From Blastococcus saxobsidens (GTDB taxonomy: Bacteria > Actinomycetota > Actinomycetes > Mycobacteriales > Geodermatophilaceae), in contig NZ_JAAGWG010000010.1 in the NCBI RefSeq assembly GCF_010682065.1, positions 1 through 64,000 of the forward strand: a stretch of DNA of 64,000 nt, written 5' to 3'. The number at the start of each line of letters is the position of its first letter. The first letter of the stretch is position 1. Shown one piece after another: positions 56,214 to 64,000 of the stretch. The notes under the pieces are model-generated. The model saw nothing but the letters and a program-made list of their open reading frames with translations, made no database searches and was not told the DNA's origin. The translations under genes and the position numbers were made by a program.

Positions 56214-57653
56214 CTACTCGCGGAGGATCGGCTCTCCGGGCGCATAGCCGACGATGATTTCAGTGCCGTCCTCGCGGTAGGTGCGCCAGCGCTTCTCCAC
56301 CGGGTCCCAGGCGATGGAGAAGCCGTGGTGGACCTTGGTGTGGTGGCGTTCGCAGAGCAACGCTGTGTTGGTCACCGATGTCTCACCGTGGCCGGCAATC
56401 CACTCCTGGACATGATGGGCGTCGCACCACCAGGTAGGAGCCGAGCAGCCGGCGAAGATGCAGCCGCCGTCGCGGGCGTCGGACGCCTTGCGGATGTGGG
56501 CGGGCACCAGGCGCTGCGATCGGCCGATGTTCAGCGGCATGCCGTCGGGGCCGAAGAGCACCCGGGTGATGATCGAGTCGCAGGCCAGCTGGCGGGCCAC
56601 CACGTTGGACACCCGCTGGCCCGACCCGAGGCGCGCGGCGCCCGCGATCACGTCCGGGTCGAGCAGGTCCTCCGCGGAGACGGTGGCCGCGACCTGCGCG
56701 TGGTGCTTGCGCAGCATCGGGGTGTCGGCGGCGGCCAGCGCGTTGTCGGCCAGCTGGACGAGGGCGTCGGCCATCTGCTGAGCGTGGCTGCGGTCGTCGT
56801 CAGCCACCCGGCCCGCCTGCTGGTAGGCGGTGAGTGCGGTCGCCACCTTTTCGTAGCCGGCGGCGTCGAGGCGGCCGTGGATGGTCCCGCCACCCTCGGC
56901 GCCGGCCGAGGGGGAGAGGTGCAGTTCCCGACGTCGAGTGGGGTCGGGTTCGGGCCCGTCGGGATCGATCCAGTCCAGCATGCGCGCGACCACGGCAGGC
57001 AGCGTCTCGGGATGATCGCCGGTCGCGCAGGCAAGGAGCGTCGCGTCGACGCCGTCCTCTCCGTGGACTTCCACGCCGAGCTCGGCCGCGGCGGCCAGCC
57101 GGGCCGGGGTGGCGACCTTGGCCACGACCGCGGTCTGGTCGGGGGTCACCCGCCCGGCACGGGCGGCCTCGGCCCACCGCGGCAGGTGCTCCAATGTTCG
57201 GCCGGCCCGCGTCAGCCGGGCGGCCGTGGCGGTGGAGACGTTCAGGTGCCCCGACATCCACTGCTTGATGGTCTTGTGCCCGTCGAACTCCGCGGCCTGG
57301 GCGGACTCGGCGGCCCGAACGGTCTGGGCCACAGCGGTCTCGATGACGTTCTGCAGCCGGGTCAGCCCGCGGAGCCGGGCCAGCACCGCCGGCGCCTGGC
57401 CGGCAGGCGATCCGTCGACGGGGACCGCACCGGCCAGCCCGAGCGCGCCGGCGAGGACTACGGCGACGTCGTCGGGCAGCTCCATCGACGACTGCCGGGC
57501 CGCTTCGCGCTCGGCGCCGCGGGCGGCCCGCGCCTCCGTGCCCCGAGCCGAGGCCGCCTCCCGGCCGGCCGCCACGTGCGGAGCCGACACCGGGGCACCG
57601 AGCCGGAAAGTTTCGGCGTCCGGGAAGGGGACGAAGCCGTCGTCCAGGCCCAT
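56214..57653 (-). CDS. DUF222/13E12-type HNH endonuclease protein, SOS-box controlled
   Basis: This is a 479-residue protein of the family represented by the REP13E12 elements of mycobacteria. A DUF222 domain (about 70-330) includes FDGHKTIKQWMSGHLNVSTATAARLTRAGRTL, and a C-terminal HNH domain has CIFAGCSAPTWWCDAHHVQEWIAGHGETSVTNTALLCERHHTKVHHG with the expected Cys, His and Asn. It should bind metal and cleave DNA. AAGGAGGGA precedes the ATG. A perfect LexA-type box lies about 30 bp upstream. It is convergent with hsdS and divergent from hsdR, so it is not part of the RM operon. Confidence 0.85.
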   Translation of the reverse strand: MGLDDGFVPFPDAETFRLGAPVSAPHVAAGREAASARGTEARAARGAEREAARQSSMELPDDVAVVLAGALGLAGAVPVDGSPAGQAPAVLARLRGLTRLQNVIETAVAQTVRAAESAQAAEFDGHKTIKQWMSGHLNVSTATAARLTRAGRTLEHLPRWAEAARAGRVTPDQTAVVAKVATPARLAAAAELGVEVHGEDGVDATLLACATGDHPETLPAVVARMLDWIDPDGPEPDPTRRRELHLSPSAGAEGGGTIHGRLDAAGYEKVATALTAYQQAGRVADDDRSHAQQMADALVQLADNALAAADTPMLRKHHAQVAATVSAEDLLDPDVIAGAARLGSGQRVSNVVARQLACDSIITRVLFGPDGMPLNIGRSQRLVPAHIRKASDARDGGCIFAGCSAPTWWCDAHHVQEWIAGHGETSVTNTALLCERHHTKVHHGFSIAWDPVEKRWRTYREDGTEIIVGYAPGEPILRE

Positions 57654-57682
57654 GATTCCCTCCTTCCGACCGCCGCACCGTC

Positions 57683-57698
57683 TCGAACGTGCGTTCGA
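57683..57698 (-). promoter_or_regulatory. Perfect mycobacterial-type LexA (SOS) box
   Basis: TCGAAC-GTGC-GTTCGA matches TCGAAC-N4-GTTCGA exactly. It stands 30 bp before the DUF222/HNH start and predicts induction by DNA damage. Confidence 0.85.
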
Positions 57699-57915
57699 AG
57701 TTTACCGCGACGGACTGCCCCCGGCAACCCGAAAGCGCAGCTCAGCGCCCTGTTCTTACCGGGTGGAAGCGGCTCTCCGAGCCGGGTCGTCTCGCCCTCC
57801 CGGGCGAGCGAGGCGCCGCGATCAGGGCCCCAGTCGGCGTAGATCTCCTAGAGTGACAACTCGGCCACGCACCGACGTCCGCGGCCGCTGGCCGACGGGG
57901 ATCGGGGGAGGCGCA

Positions 57916-60900
57916 GTGAGCAACTTCGGATTCCTGCATGCCGAGTGGCCGGCGGTCCACGCCGACTGCGTGCGCGCCGAGTCCTACCTCGCCACTGACC
58001 CGCGTTCGGCCTGCTTCTACGCCCGCCGGGCGGTCGAGCAGCTGGTCGGTCACATCTACGCCGTCGATCGGCTGCCCGTGCCGTACCGCGACGACCTGGC
58101 CGCACGCATCGCGGATTCCGCGTTCGCCCGCAACGTCCCGCTGGGCATCACGAACAAGCTCACGCTGATCCGCAAGCTCGGCAATACCGCCGTCCACGAC
58201 CAGCGGCCGATCCCGCCGCAGGCCGCACTGGACGCCGTCCGCGAGCTGTTCCACGTCGTGGTGTGGACCGCGCAGCGGTACTCGCGCGTCCCCGCGGAGA
58301 CGCCGGTCGCCGCCCGGTTCGACCCTGCTGCAGCCCAGCGCGCCGCCCCGCTCACCCACGCCGACGTCCAGAAGCTGGCCGAGAAGTTCCGGCAGCAGGA
58401 CGAGGAGTACGCCCGTCAGCTGCGCGAGCGCGACGACCTCGCCGCTGCGCAGGCCGCCGAGATCGAGCAGCTGCTCCAGCAGATCGCCGCCGCGCAGGCG
58501 CAGCACACCCTCGCCGACACCCACGACTACGACGAGGCCACCACCCGCACCGCGCTCATCGACGAGCTGCTCCGGGAGTCCGGCTGGCAGCTCAGCGAGG
58601 CGCGCGACCGTGAGTACCCGGTCACCGGGATGCCCACCGGATCCGGCAACGGGCGCGCCGACTACGTCCTCTGGGGCGCCGACGGTCTGCCGCTCGCCGT
58701 CGTCGAGGCCAAGCGCACTAGCACCGATCCCAACACCGGGCAGTACCAGGCAAAGCTCTACGCCGACGCCCTGCAGACGATGCACAGCCAGCGACCGGTC
58801 ATCTTCTGGACCAACGGTTACGAGACCTGGCTCTGGGACGACGTTGCAGGCTATCCGCCGCGCCGCGTGCAGGGCTTCCGCACCGCCGACGAGCTCGCCT
58901 TGATGGTGCAGCGGCGCAGGGCCCGGGAGCCGCTCGCCGATACCCCGATCAGCGACACGATCGTCGAGCGCCCCTACCAGCAGCGGGCCATCCGCGCCGT
59001 CGGCGAGGCGTCCACGGCCAGGCAGCGCGCCGCGCTGCTGGTCATGGCCACCGGCTCCGGCAAGACCCGCACGGTGATCGCCCTGGTCGACCAGCTGGTG
59101 CGCGCCGGCTGGGCCAAGCGCGTGCTCTTCCTCGCCGACCGGCAGGTGCTGGTCAAGCAGGCGGCCAACGCCTTCCGCGAGCACCTGCCCAACGTCGTCA
59201 CCGTGAACCTGCTGGAGGAGAAGTCCGCCGACGGCCGGGTCTTCGTCTCGACCTACCCGACGATGCTGAACCTGGTCAACGTCACCGACGGCGGACGGCG
59301 ACTGTTCGGTCCCGGCCACTTCGACCTCGTCGTCATCGACGAGGCACACCGGTCGGTCTACCAGAAGTACCGGGCCCTGTTTAGCTGGTTCGACGCGCTC
59401 CTCGTAGGCCTCACCGCCACACCCAAGGACGAGATCGACCGCAACACCTACTCGCTGTTCAACCTCGAGGACGGCGTCCCCACCGACGCCTACCCGCTCG
59501 ACGAGGCGATCGCGGACAAGTACCTGGTCCCGCCCCGGGCCCTGTCGGCACCGACCGCCTTCCTGCGCTCCGGCATCCGGTACGCCGACCTGTCGGAGGA
59601 CGAGAAGGACGCGTGGGACGCCCTCGACTGGGGCAGCGACGACGGCACCGTCCCCGACGCGGTCGACCCCGAGGAGCTCAACCGCTTCCTGTTCAACTCC
59701 GATACCGTCGACAAGGTGCTCGCCACCCTGCACGAGCGCGGCCTCAAGGTGGCCGGTGGCGACCGGCTGGGCAAGACCATCGTCTTCGCCAAGAACCAGG
59801 CGCACGCGGAGTTCATCAAGCAGCGGTTCGACGCGCAGTACCCCGGCTACGGCGGCGACTTCGCGGCGGTGATCACCCACGCAGTGACCCGGGCAACCCA
59901 CCTGATCGACCAGTTCGCGCAGCCCGAGAAGGAACCGCACGTCGCCATCTCCGTCGACATGCTCGACACAGGCGTCGACGTCCCCGAGGTCGTCAACCTC
60001 GTCTTCTTCAAGCTGGTGCGCTCCTCGAGCAAGTTCTGGCAGATGATCGGCCGCGGAACGCGGTTGCGCCCCGACCTCTACGGGCCCGGCATCCCCAAGA
60101 CCGAGTTCCTGGTGCTCGACGTCTGCGGCAACCTTGAGTTCTTCAGCGCTGGCCTGCCCGGAACCCGGGGGTCGGTGCAGAAGTCGTTGACCCAGCGGCT
60201 GTTCGAGGCTCGCCTCGGCCTCGTCGCCGGGCTGGACGCGCGGATCGGCCCCGAGGCCGACCTTCCCGAGGTGGGGGAGGGGGAGCAGACCGTGCCTGGC
60301 CTGCGCGTGGACGCGGCCTGGGCGATGCACGAGATCGTCCTCGGCATGAACGTGCACAACGTGCTCGTCCGCCCGGCCCGCCAACAGGTGGAGACCTACT
60401 CCGACTGGTCGGCCTGGCGACGCCTGGACCAGGCCAAAACCGAAGAGATCGGCCGGCACCTGGCCGGGCTGCCCTCGTCACGGGCCCGCGACGACGAGGG
60501 CGCCAAGCGCTTCGACCTCCTCCTGCTGCGGTGCCAGCTAGCCCGCTTGGACGACGACGCACCGACCTTCGAGCGCATGCGCGCGCAGGCGCAGGACATC
60601 GCGGCTGCGCTGCTGTCGCAGACGGCGATCCCGTCGGTCAAGGCCGCGGAGCAGCTGCTCGCCTTGCTGGACGACGACGAGTGGTGGGTCGACGTGACGC
60701 TGCCGATGCTGGAGACGGCGCGACGGCGCGTGCGCGGTCTGGTGCGCTTCGTGCCACGGGAACGACGCGCCGTCGTCTACACCGACTTCGCCGACGAGAC
60801 GGGTCCGGTGACCGACGTCGAACTGCCCTTCCTGACCCCCGGCACGAACCTGGAGCGCTTCCGGGAGAAGGCACGGGCCTACCTCCGCCAGCACGAGAAC

Positions 60901-61332
60901 CACCTGGCGCTGCGGCGGCTCCGGAACAACCACCAGCTCACCGACTCCGACCTCGTCGCGCTGGAGGAGATGCTGCTGGCGTCCGGCGCCGGGACCCGCG
61001 AAGACCTGGACCGGGCGCGCGAAGCGGCGGAGGGACTGGGGCTCTTCGTGCGCTCGTTGGTGGGACTCGACCGGCAGGCCGCGGAAGCGGCGTTTGCCGA
61101 GTTCTCCCGCGGCGCGGGCTTCACCGCCAACCAGCTCCGATTCGTGCAGCTGATCGTCGAGCACCTCACCTCGAACGGCGTCATGGAACCGGGGCGCCTG
61201 TTCGAGTCGCCGTTCAGCGACGCCGCCCCGCACGGTCCGCAGGCACTCTTCGACGACGACCAGGTGAACGGGATCGTCGCGGTGCTGGCCGACGTCCGCC
61301 GCCGCGCGACCCCCGAGGCGACGGTGGCCTGA
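57916..61332 (+). CDS. hsdR: Type I restriction enzyme R subunit with DUF4145 domain
   Basis: This is a 1138-residue restriction translocase. An N-terminal DUF4145-like domain (about 1-125, EWPAVHADCVRAESYLATDPRSACFYARRAVEQLVGHIY) leads to a coiled linker (about 150-205). The PD-(D/E)XK nuclease follows, with Asp249 in GRADYVLWG and Glu264-Lys266 in VVEAKRT. The helicase has Walker A TGSGKT (379-384), DEAH (475-478), TATPKDE, and motif VI IGRGTRLRPD. The C-terminal helices bind the M/S core. Start GTG 57916 has GGGGGAGG 4 nt upstream. It is separated from hsdS by the HNH gene, but the system looks intact. Confidence 0.92.
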   Translation: MSNFGFLHAEWPAVHADCVRAESYLATDPRSACFYARRAVEQLVGHIYAVDRLPVPYRDDLAARIADSAFARNVPLGITNKLTLIRKLGNTAVHDQRPIPPQAALDAVRELFHVVVWTAQRYSRVPAETPVAARFDPAAAQRAAPLTHADVQKLAEKFRQQDEEYARQLRERDDLAAAQAAEIEQLLQQIAAAQAQHTLADTHDYDEATTRTALIDELLRESGWQLSEARDREYPVTGMPTGSGNGRADYVLWGADGLPLAVVEAKRTSTDPNTGQYQAKLYADALQTMHSQRPVIFWTNGYETWLWDDVAGYPPRRVQGFRTADELALMVQRRRAREPLADTPISDTIVERPYQQRAIRAVGEASTARQRAALLVMATGSGKTRTVIALVDQLVRAGWAKRVLFLADRQVLVKQAANAFREHLPNVVTVNLLEEKSADGRVFVSTYPTMLNLVNVTDGGRRLFGPGHFDLVVIDEAHRSVYQKYRALFSWFDALLVGLTATPKDEIDRNTYSLFNLEDGVPTDAYPLDEAIADKYLVPPRALSAPTAFLRSGIRYADLSEDEKDAWDALDWGSDDGTVPDAVDPEELNRFLFNSDTVDKVLATLHERGLKVAGGDRLGKTIVFAKNQAHAEFIKQRFDAQYPGYGGDFAAVITHAVTRATHLIDQFAQPEKEPHVAISVDMLDTGVDVPEVVNLVFFKLVRSSSKFWQMIGRGTRLRPDLYGPGIPKTEFLVLDVCGNLEFFSAGLPGTRGSVQKSLTQRLFEARLGLVAGLDARIGPEADLPEVGEGEQTVPGLRVDAAWAMHEIVLGMNVHNVLVRPARQQVETYSDWSAWRRLDQAKTEEIGRHLAGLPSSRARDDEGAKRFDLLLLRCQLARLDDDAPTFERMRAQAQDIAAALLSQTAIPSVKAAEQLLALLDDDEWWVDVTLPMLETARRRVRGLVRFVPRERRAVVYTDFADETGPVTDVELPFLTPGTNLERFREKARAYLRQHENHLALRRLRNNHQLTDSDLVALEEMLLASGAGTREDLDRAREAAEGLGLFVRSLVGLDRQAAEAAFAEFSRGAGFTANQLRFVQLIVEHLTSNGVMEPGRLFESPFSDAAPHGPQALFDDDQVNGIVAVLADVRRRATPEATVA

Positions 61333-61345
61333 GAAGCGAGCCGCC

Positions 61346-62272
61346 TCAGCCGAGGACGTCTTGTGGCCACCCCAGAGCCGCGCCCAGGCGGCTGAGCGAG
61401 GACTGCAGGCCGTGCCGCTCGGCCAGCATGGCGAGCGCGTCGGGCTCGGCGGGGGAGCGGGGGAGGGTGCCCTCGACCGCGGGCATGTCGATGTCCGTGG
61501 CGACGGCGACCACCACGGGCGCCGCGTCGAGGTAGTCGGTGGCCGCGTGCAGCTTCTTCAGCACCGCGGCGGTCAGCGGCGGCTTCGGGACGACGGTGCG
61601 CGCGACGGCCGCCCGGATGCCGCCGAGGTCGCCGAACTCGTTGATCAGCGCCGCGGCCGTCTTGGCGCCGACGCCCGCCACGCCGGGCAGCCCGTCGCTC
61701 GGGTCGCCGCGCAGCACCGCGAAGTCGGCGTACGCGCGGCCCGGGATGCCGTACTTCGCGGCGACGGCGGCCTCGTCGACGAACTCCAGGTCGGAGATGC
61801 CCCGGGCGGTGTAGAGGATCCGCACGCCGCGGGCGTCGTCGACCAGTTGGAACAGGTCGCGGTCACCGGTGACGACGTCGACCGGCCCGCGGGCGCGGGT
61901 GGCCAGCGTGCCGATGACGTCGTCGGCCTCGTAGCCCGGCGCACCGACGCGGGCGATCCCGGCCGCGGCGAGCACCTCGATCAGGATCGGCACCTGGGGC
62001 CCCAGCTCGTCCGGGGTCTCCTCGCCGCCCTCCGGGGCCACCCGGTGCGCCTTGTAGGACGGCAGCGCCTCGACGCGGAACGCCGGGCGCCAGTCGTCGT
62101 CCCAGCAGGCCACGAACCGGTCGGGGCCGTGGGTGGTCACCAGCCGGGCGGTCATGTCGAGGAAGCCGCGGACGGCGTTGATCGGCCGCCCGTCCGGCGT
62201 GGTGACACTGGTCGGCACGCCGTAGAAGGCCCGGAAGTACAGCGACGCGGCGTCCAGCAGCATGGTGCTCAC
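61346..62272 (-). CDS. 5'-3' exonuclease (FEN-like, Rv2090 family)
   Basis: This is a 308-residue exonuclease of the polymerase I 5'-nuclease family without a polymerase. MLLDAASLYFRAF, GFLDMTARLV, DEL.., APGYEADDVIGTLA, VVTGDRDLFQLV and LRGDPSDGLPGVAGVGAKTAA hold the clustered Asp/Glu residues and the helix-hairpin-helix. GTG 62272 lies 8 nt from a TACCGT -10. The orthologue Rv2090 sits between Rv2091c and pepE. It likely trims flaps or RNA primers. Confidence 0.9.
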   Translation of the reverse strand: MSTMLLDAASLYFRAFYGVPTSVTTPDGRPINAVRGFLDMTARLVTTHGPDRFVACWDDDWRPAFRVEALPSYKAHRVAPEGGEETPDELGPQVPILIEVLAAAGIARVGAPGYEADDVIGTLATRARGPVDVVTGDRDLFQLVDDARGVRILYTARGISDLEFVDEAAVAAKYGIPGRAYADFAVLRGDPSDGLPGVAGVGAKTAAALINEFGDLGGIRAAVARTVVPKPPLTAAVLKKLHAATDYLDAAPVVVAVATDIDMPAVEGTLPRSPAEPDALAMLAERHGLQSSLSRLGAALGWPQDVLG

Positions 62273-62280
62273 GACGGCGG

Positions 62281-62286
62281 ACGGTA
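62281..62286 (-). promoter_or_regulatory. -10 element of exonuclease gene
   Basis: TACCGT on the minus strand ends 8 nt before GTG 62272; the divergent M24 gene -10 is 41 bp away. Confidence 0.45.
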
Positions 62287-62327
62287 GCCGCCCGGCAACG
62301 CGTGCGGGGGATCGCGGGGCGGCTGGC

Positions 62328-62333
62328 TAGTCT
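62328..62333 (+). promoter_or_regulatory. Leaderless-type -10 of M24 peptidase gene
   Basis: TAGTCT ends 6 nt before GTG 62340. Confidence 0.6.
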
Positions 62334-62339
62334 GCGGTT

Positions 62340-63485
62340 GTGGGAAACCCGACCGCTTCCGGCCCGCTGGTGACCGTCGATCGCGTGCACGCCGCCCGCT
62401 CGATCGCCGCGGAGCTGGGCGTGGACCTCCTCGTGCTCACCCCCGGCGCCGACCTGCGCTACCTCTGCGGCTACGACGCCCACGCGATGGAGCGCCTGAC
62501 CGCCCTCGCGGTGCCGCGCACCGGTGAGCCGTTCCTGGTGGTGCCCCGGCTGGAGGCGCCGATGGTGGACGCCAGCCCGGCCGGCGCCCTCGGCCTGGAG
62601 CTGCTGGCCTGGGACGAGACCGACGACGCGTTCGCCCTCCTCGCCGGCGCGGCGACGGCGCGGCTGGGCTCCTCGCCCATCCGGGTCGCCGTCGGCTCGC
62701 GCACCTGGGCCGAGCACACGCTGGGGGTGCAACGTGCGCTGCCCGGTTCCGTGCTCGAGCTGGCGAGCCCGGTGGTCGACCGGCTGCGCATGGTGAAGAC
62801 CCCGGCCGAGGTGGAGGAGCTGGCGCTGGCCGGCGCGGCCATCGACCGGGTGCACGCGCGGATGGGGGAGTGGCTCCGGGTGGGGCGCACGGAGGCCGAG
62901 GTGGGCGCCGACATCGCCGCCGCGATCCTCGCCGAGGGGCACGTCGGGGTGGACTTCACCATCGTCGGGTCCGGCCCCAACGGGGCCAGCCCGCACCACG
63001 AGCTGTCGGACCGCACGGTGGAGGCCGGCGACGTCGTCGTCGTCGACATCGGCGGGGAGACGGCGACCGGCTACCGGTCGGACTGCACCCGCACCTACGT
63101 GGTCGGCGGGAGCGCATCGGCCGACGTCGCGGAGTGGTACGGCGTGCTGCACGCCGCCCAGCTGGCGGCGACGGCGGCCGTGCGGCCGGGGGTCACGGCC
63201 GAGCAGATCGACGCCGCGGCCCGGGAGGTCATCGCCGACGCCGGGTTCGGCGAGTACTTCATCCACCGCACCGGCCACGGCATCGGCCTCGACTCCCACG
63301 AGGCGCCCTACATCGTGGCGGGCAACGACCTGCCGCTGGAACCCGGCATGGCGTTCTCCGTCGAGCCGGGCATCTACCTGCCCGGTCGCTGCGGCGCCCG
63401 CATCGAGGACATCGTGGTCTGCACCGACGACGGCGTCCGCGTCCTCAACAACGGCCCCCGTGAGCTCGTCGAACTCCCCGGCTGA
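62340..63485 (+). CDS. M24 family Xaa-Pro dipeptidase
   Basis: This is a 381-residue creatinase-like N-terminal domain plus pita-bread metallopeptidase. The C-terminal half carries the five metal ligands: Asp in VVVDIGGE and TGYRSDCTRTY, His in HRTGHGIGLDSHE and Glu in FSVEPGIYLPGRCGARIED. The gene is the positional orthologue of pepE (Rv2089c). It is expected to cleave dipeptides ending in Pro. The start follows a -10 element. The AsnC-type gene overlaps its end by 26 nt. Confidence 0.93.
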   Translation: MGNPTASGPLVTVDRVHAARSIAAELGVDLLVLTPGADLRYLCGYDAHAMERLTALAVPRTGEPFLVVPRLEAPMVDASPAGALGLELLAWDETDDAFALLAGAATARLGSSPIRVAVGSRTWAEHTLGVQRALPGSVLELASPVVDRLRMVKTPAEVEELALAGAAIDRVHARMGEWLRVGRTEAEVGADIAAAILAEGHVGVDFTIVGSGPNGASPHHELSDRTVEAGDVVVVDIGGETATGYRSDCTRTYVVGGSASADVAEWYGVLHAAQLAATAAVRPGVTAEQIDAAAREVIADAGFGEYFIHRTGHGIGLDSHEAPYIVAGNDLPLEPGMAFSVEPGIYLPGRCGARIEDIVVCTDDGVRVLNNGPRELVELPG

Positions 63486-63936
63486 GGCCGGGGGAGCCGC
63501 CGCCATCGACGTCGACCGGGCGCTGATGGCGACGCTGGCCCGCGACGGGCGGGCCAGCTTCACCGAGCTCGCCGAGCGGGTCGGGCTGTCGGTGTCGGCG
63601 GTGCACCAGCGGGTGCGCCGGCTGGAGCAGCGCGGGCTGATCACCGGCTACCGGGCGACGCTGGACGCCACGCAGCTCGGGCTGCCGCTGACCGCCTTCG
63701 TGTCGATCACCCCGACCGATTCCCAGACCGACGACGCTCCGGCTCTGCTGGCGCACCTGTCCGCGATCGAGGAGTGCCACGCGGTGGCCGGGGTGGAGAG
63801 CTACATCCTCAAGGTGCGGGTGGCCTCGCCCGACGCCCTGGAGGCGCTGCTCAAGGAGATCCGCTCGGCGGCCAACGTCACCACCCGGACGGCGGTCGTC
63901 CTCTCGACCTCCTACGAGGACCGCCCACCGATCTGA
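63460..63936 (+). CDS. Lrp/AsnC-family transcriptional regulator
   Basis: This is a 158-residue regulator. The winged helix-turn-helix (about 15-65, LMATLARDGRASFTELAERVGLSVSAVHQRVRRLEQRGLITGYRA) is followed by the RAM ligand-binding/oligomerisation domain. The effector is probably an amino acid. Overlap with the M24 peptidase gene links it to amino-acid or peptide metabolism. GTG 63460 is used; a later start would only trim the N-terminus. Confidence 0.9.
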   Translation: MSSSNSPAEAGGAAAIDVDRALMATLARDGRASFTELAERVGLSVSAVHQRVRRLEQRGLITGYRATLDATQLGLPLTAFVSITPTDSQTDDAPALLAHLSAIEECHAVAGVESYILKVRVASPDALEALLKEIRSAANVTTRTAVVLSTSYEDRPPI

Positions 63937-63959
63937 GCCGCGGCGGGGTGGACAACCGT

Positions 63960-63975
63960 TCGAACACATGTTCGG
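63960..63975 (+). promoter_or_regulatory. LexA-like box near window end
   Basis: TCGAAC-ACAT-GTTCGG matches the TCGAAC-N4-GTTCGA consensus at 11 of 12 positions. It lies just before the next gene, whose product is cut off by the window end, and may be part of the SOS regulon. Confidence 0.6.
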
Positions 63976-63983
63976 ATGGGTGC

Positions 63984-64000
63984 ATGCGGTGGGAAGCGCA
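63984..64000 (+). CDS. Start of next gene, cut by window end
   Basis: An ATG at 63984 opens MRWEA at the window edge, 8 nt after the LexA-like box. It may start the next gene, but five residues do not allow identification. Confidence 0.25.

Larger units (their letters stand above)
53500..61340. mobile_element. Type I restriction-modification island
   Basis: The segment between the DUF4333 gene and the exonuclease gene carries hsdM, hsdS, a divergent HNH gene and hsdR. In M. tuberculosis the corresponding genes (Rv2091c, Rv2090, Rv2089c) are contiguous, so this block looks inserted. No integrase, insertion sequence, or flanking direct repeat was found. The hsdS part and the HNH gene have lower or different base use. 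The borders are approximate. Confidence 0.5.

Noticed and set aside
57853..57915. Alternative upstream GTG start for hsdR at 57853
   Set aside because: It overlaps a TAGAGT -10-like element; the GTG at 57916 has a good ribosome site.
53500..61340. BREX, DISARM, Wadjet or other multi-gene defence system
   Set aside because: Only hsdM, hsdS, hsdR and an HNH gene are present; none of the signature genes (PglZ, BrxC, DrmA, JetABCD) is seen.

Overview
The window is high-GC actinobacterial chromosome. Pup, Dop, PafA, Mpa/ARC and the proteasome subunits PrcB and PrcA, mycothiol ligase (MshC), PafB/PafC, IdeR-type and mycobacterial-type LexA boxes and many leaderless starts place it in Actinomycetota. 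The small-protein set (DUF5703, DUF3090, the SCO1664 family, DUF2470, many small membrane proteins) and the intergenic style suggest Geodermatophilaceae (Blastococcus/Geodermatophilus/Modestobacter-like). The family assignment is inference. From about 14 kb to 63.5 kb the gene order follows, in the main, the Mycobacterium tuberculosis block from uppP (Rv2136c) to the Rv2090/pepE (Rv2089c) pair, with insertions.

Layout. (1) 1-4.2 kb is accessory: the end of a methyl-accepting chemotaxis gene, an imine-reductase-like oxidoreductase, and a tyrosine integrase abutting the 3' end of tRNA-Leu(GAG). This looks like one end of an integrated element running off the left edge. (2) 4.3-11.3 kb is mostly single-gene housekeeping: M20 peptidase, SDR, methyltransferase, quinone oxidoreductase, a Cys-rich pentapeptide protein, and a DUF2470 gene behind an IdeR-like iron box. 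(3) 11.3-21.7 kb holds a RecD-like helicase translationally coupled to an aldo/keto reductase, uppP and a histidine phosphatase (each behind a predicted short leader ORF), DUF3090, the SCO1664 family, mshC and a dGTPase, plus a mycothiol-dependent-type isomerase. (4) 21.6-26.9 kb: SHOCT protein, PAC2 protein and the B12-dependent methionine synthase metH. (5) 26.9-34 kb is an insertion-rich stretch: CopC/CopD divergent from a CHRD protein and class F sortase, a diguanylate cyclase, a HAD phosphatase and small proteins. hisE/hisG, expected near here from the M. tuberculosis layout, are not found. (6) 34-49.8 kb: RecB-like nuclease, trmI, and the Pup-proteasome region arc-dop-pup-(endonuclease VII)-prcB-prcA-(unknown)-pafA, then DUF3866, pafB, pafC, tatA, tatC and a lipid-kinase gene. 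(7) 49.9-53.5 kb: helY and DUF4333. (8) 53.5-61.3 kb is a type I restriction-modification island (hsdM, hsdS, hsdR) with an oppositely oriented SOS-box-controlled DUF222/HNH gene between hsdS and hsdR. It splits the DUF4333 gene from the Rv2090-like exonuclease and M24 peptidase that follow. An Lrp/AsnC regulator and a LexA-like box close the window.

How the genes work together. Pup (already ending Gly-Gly-Glu) is ligated to substrates by PafA, removed by Dop, and pupylated substrates are unfolded by ARC into PrcBA. PafBC is a DNA-damage regulator and the two LexA-type boxes add a second damage circuit. tatA/tatC form a Tat export module. MshC makes the mycothiol precursor likely used by the divergent isomerase-type gene. 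A recurrent structural signal is a TANNNT -10 hexamer 6-8 nt before an ATG or GTG, seen 19 times, which fixes many start codons as leaderless. All calls come from reading the sequence and from family knowledge; no database search was run.
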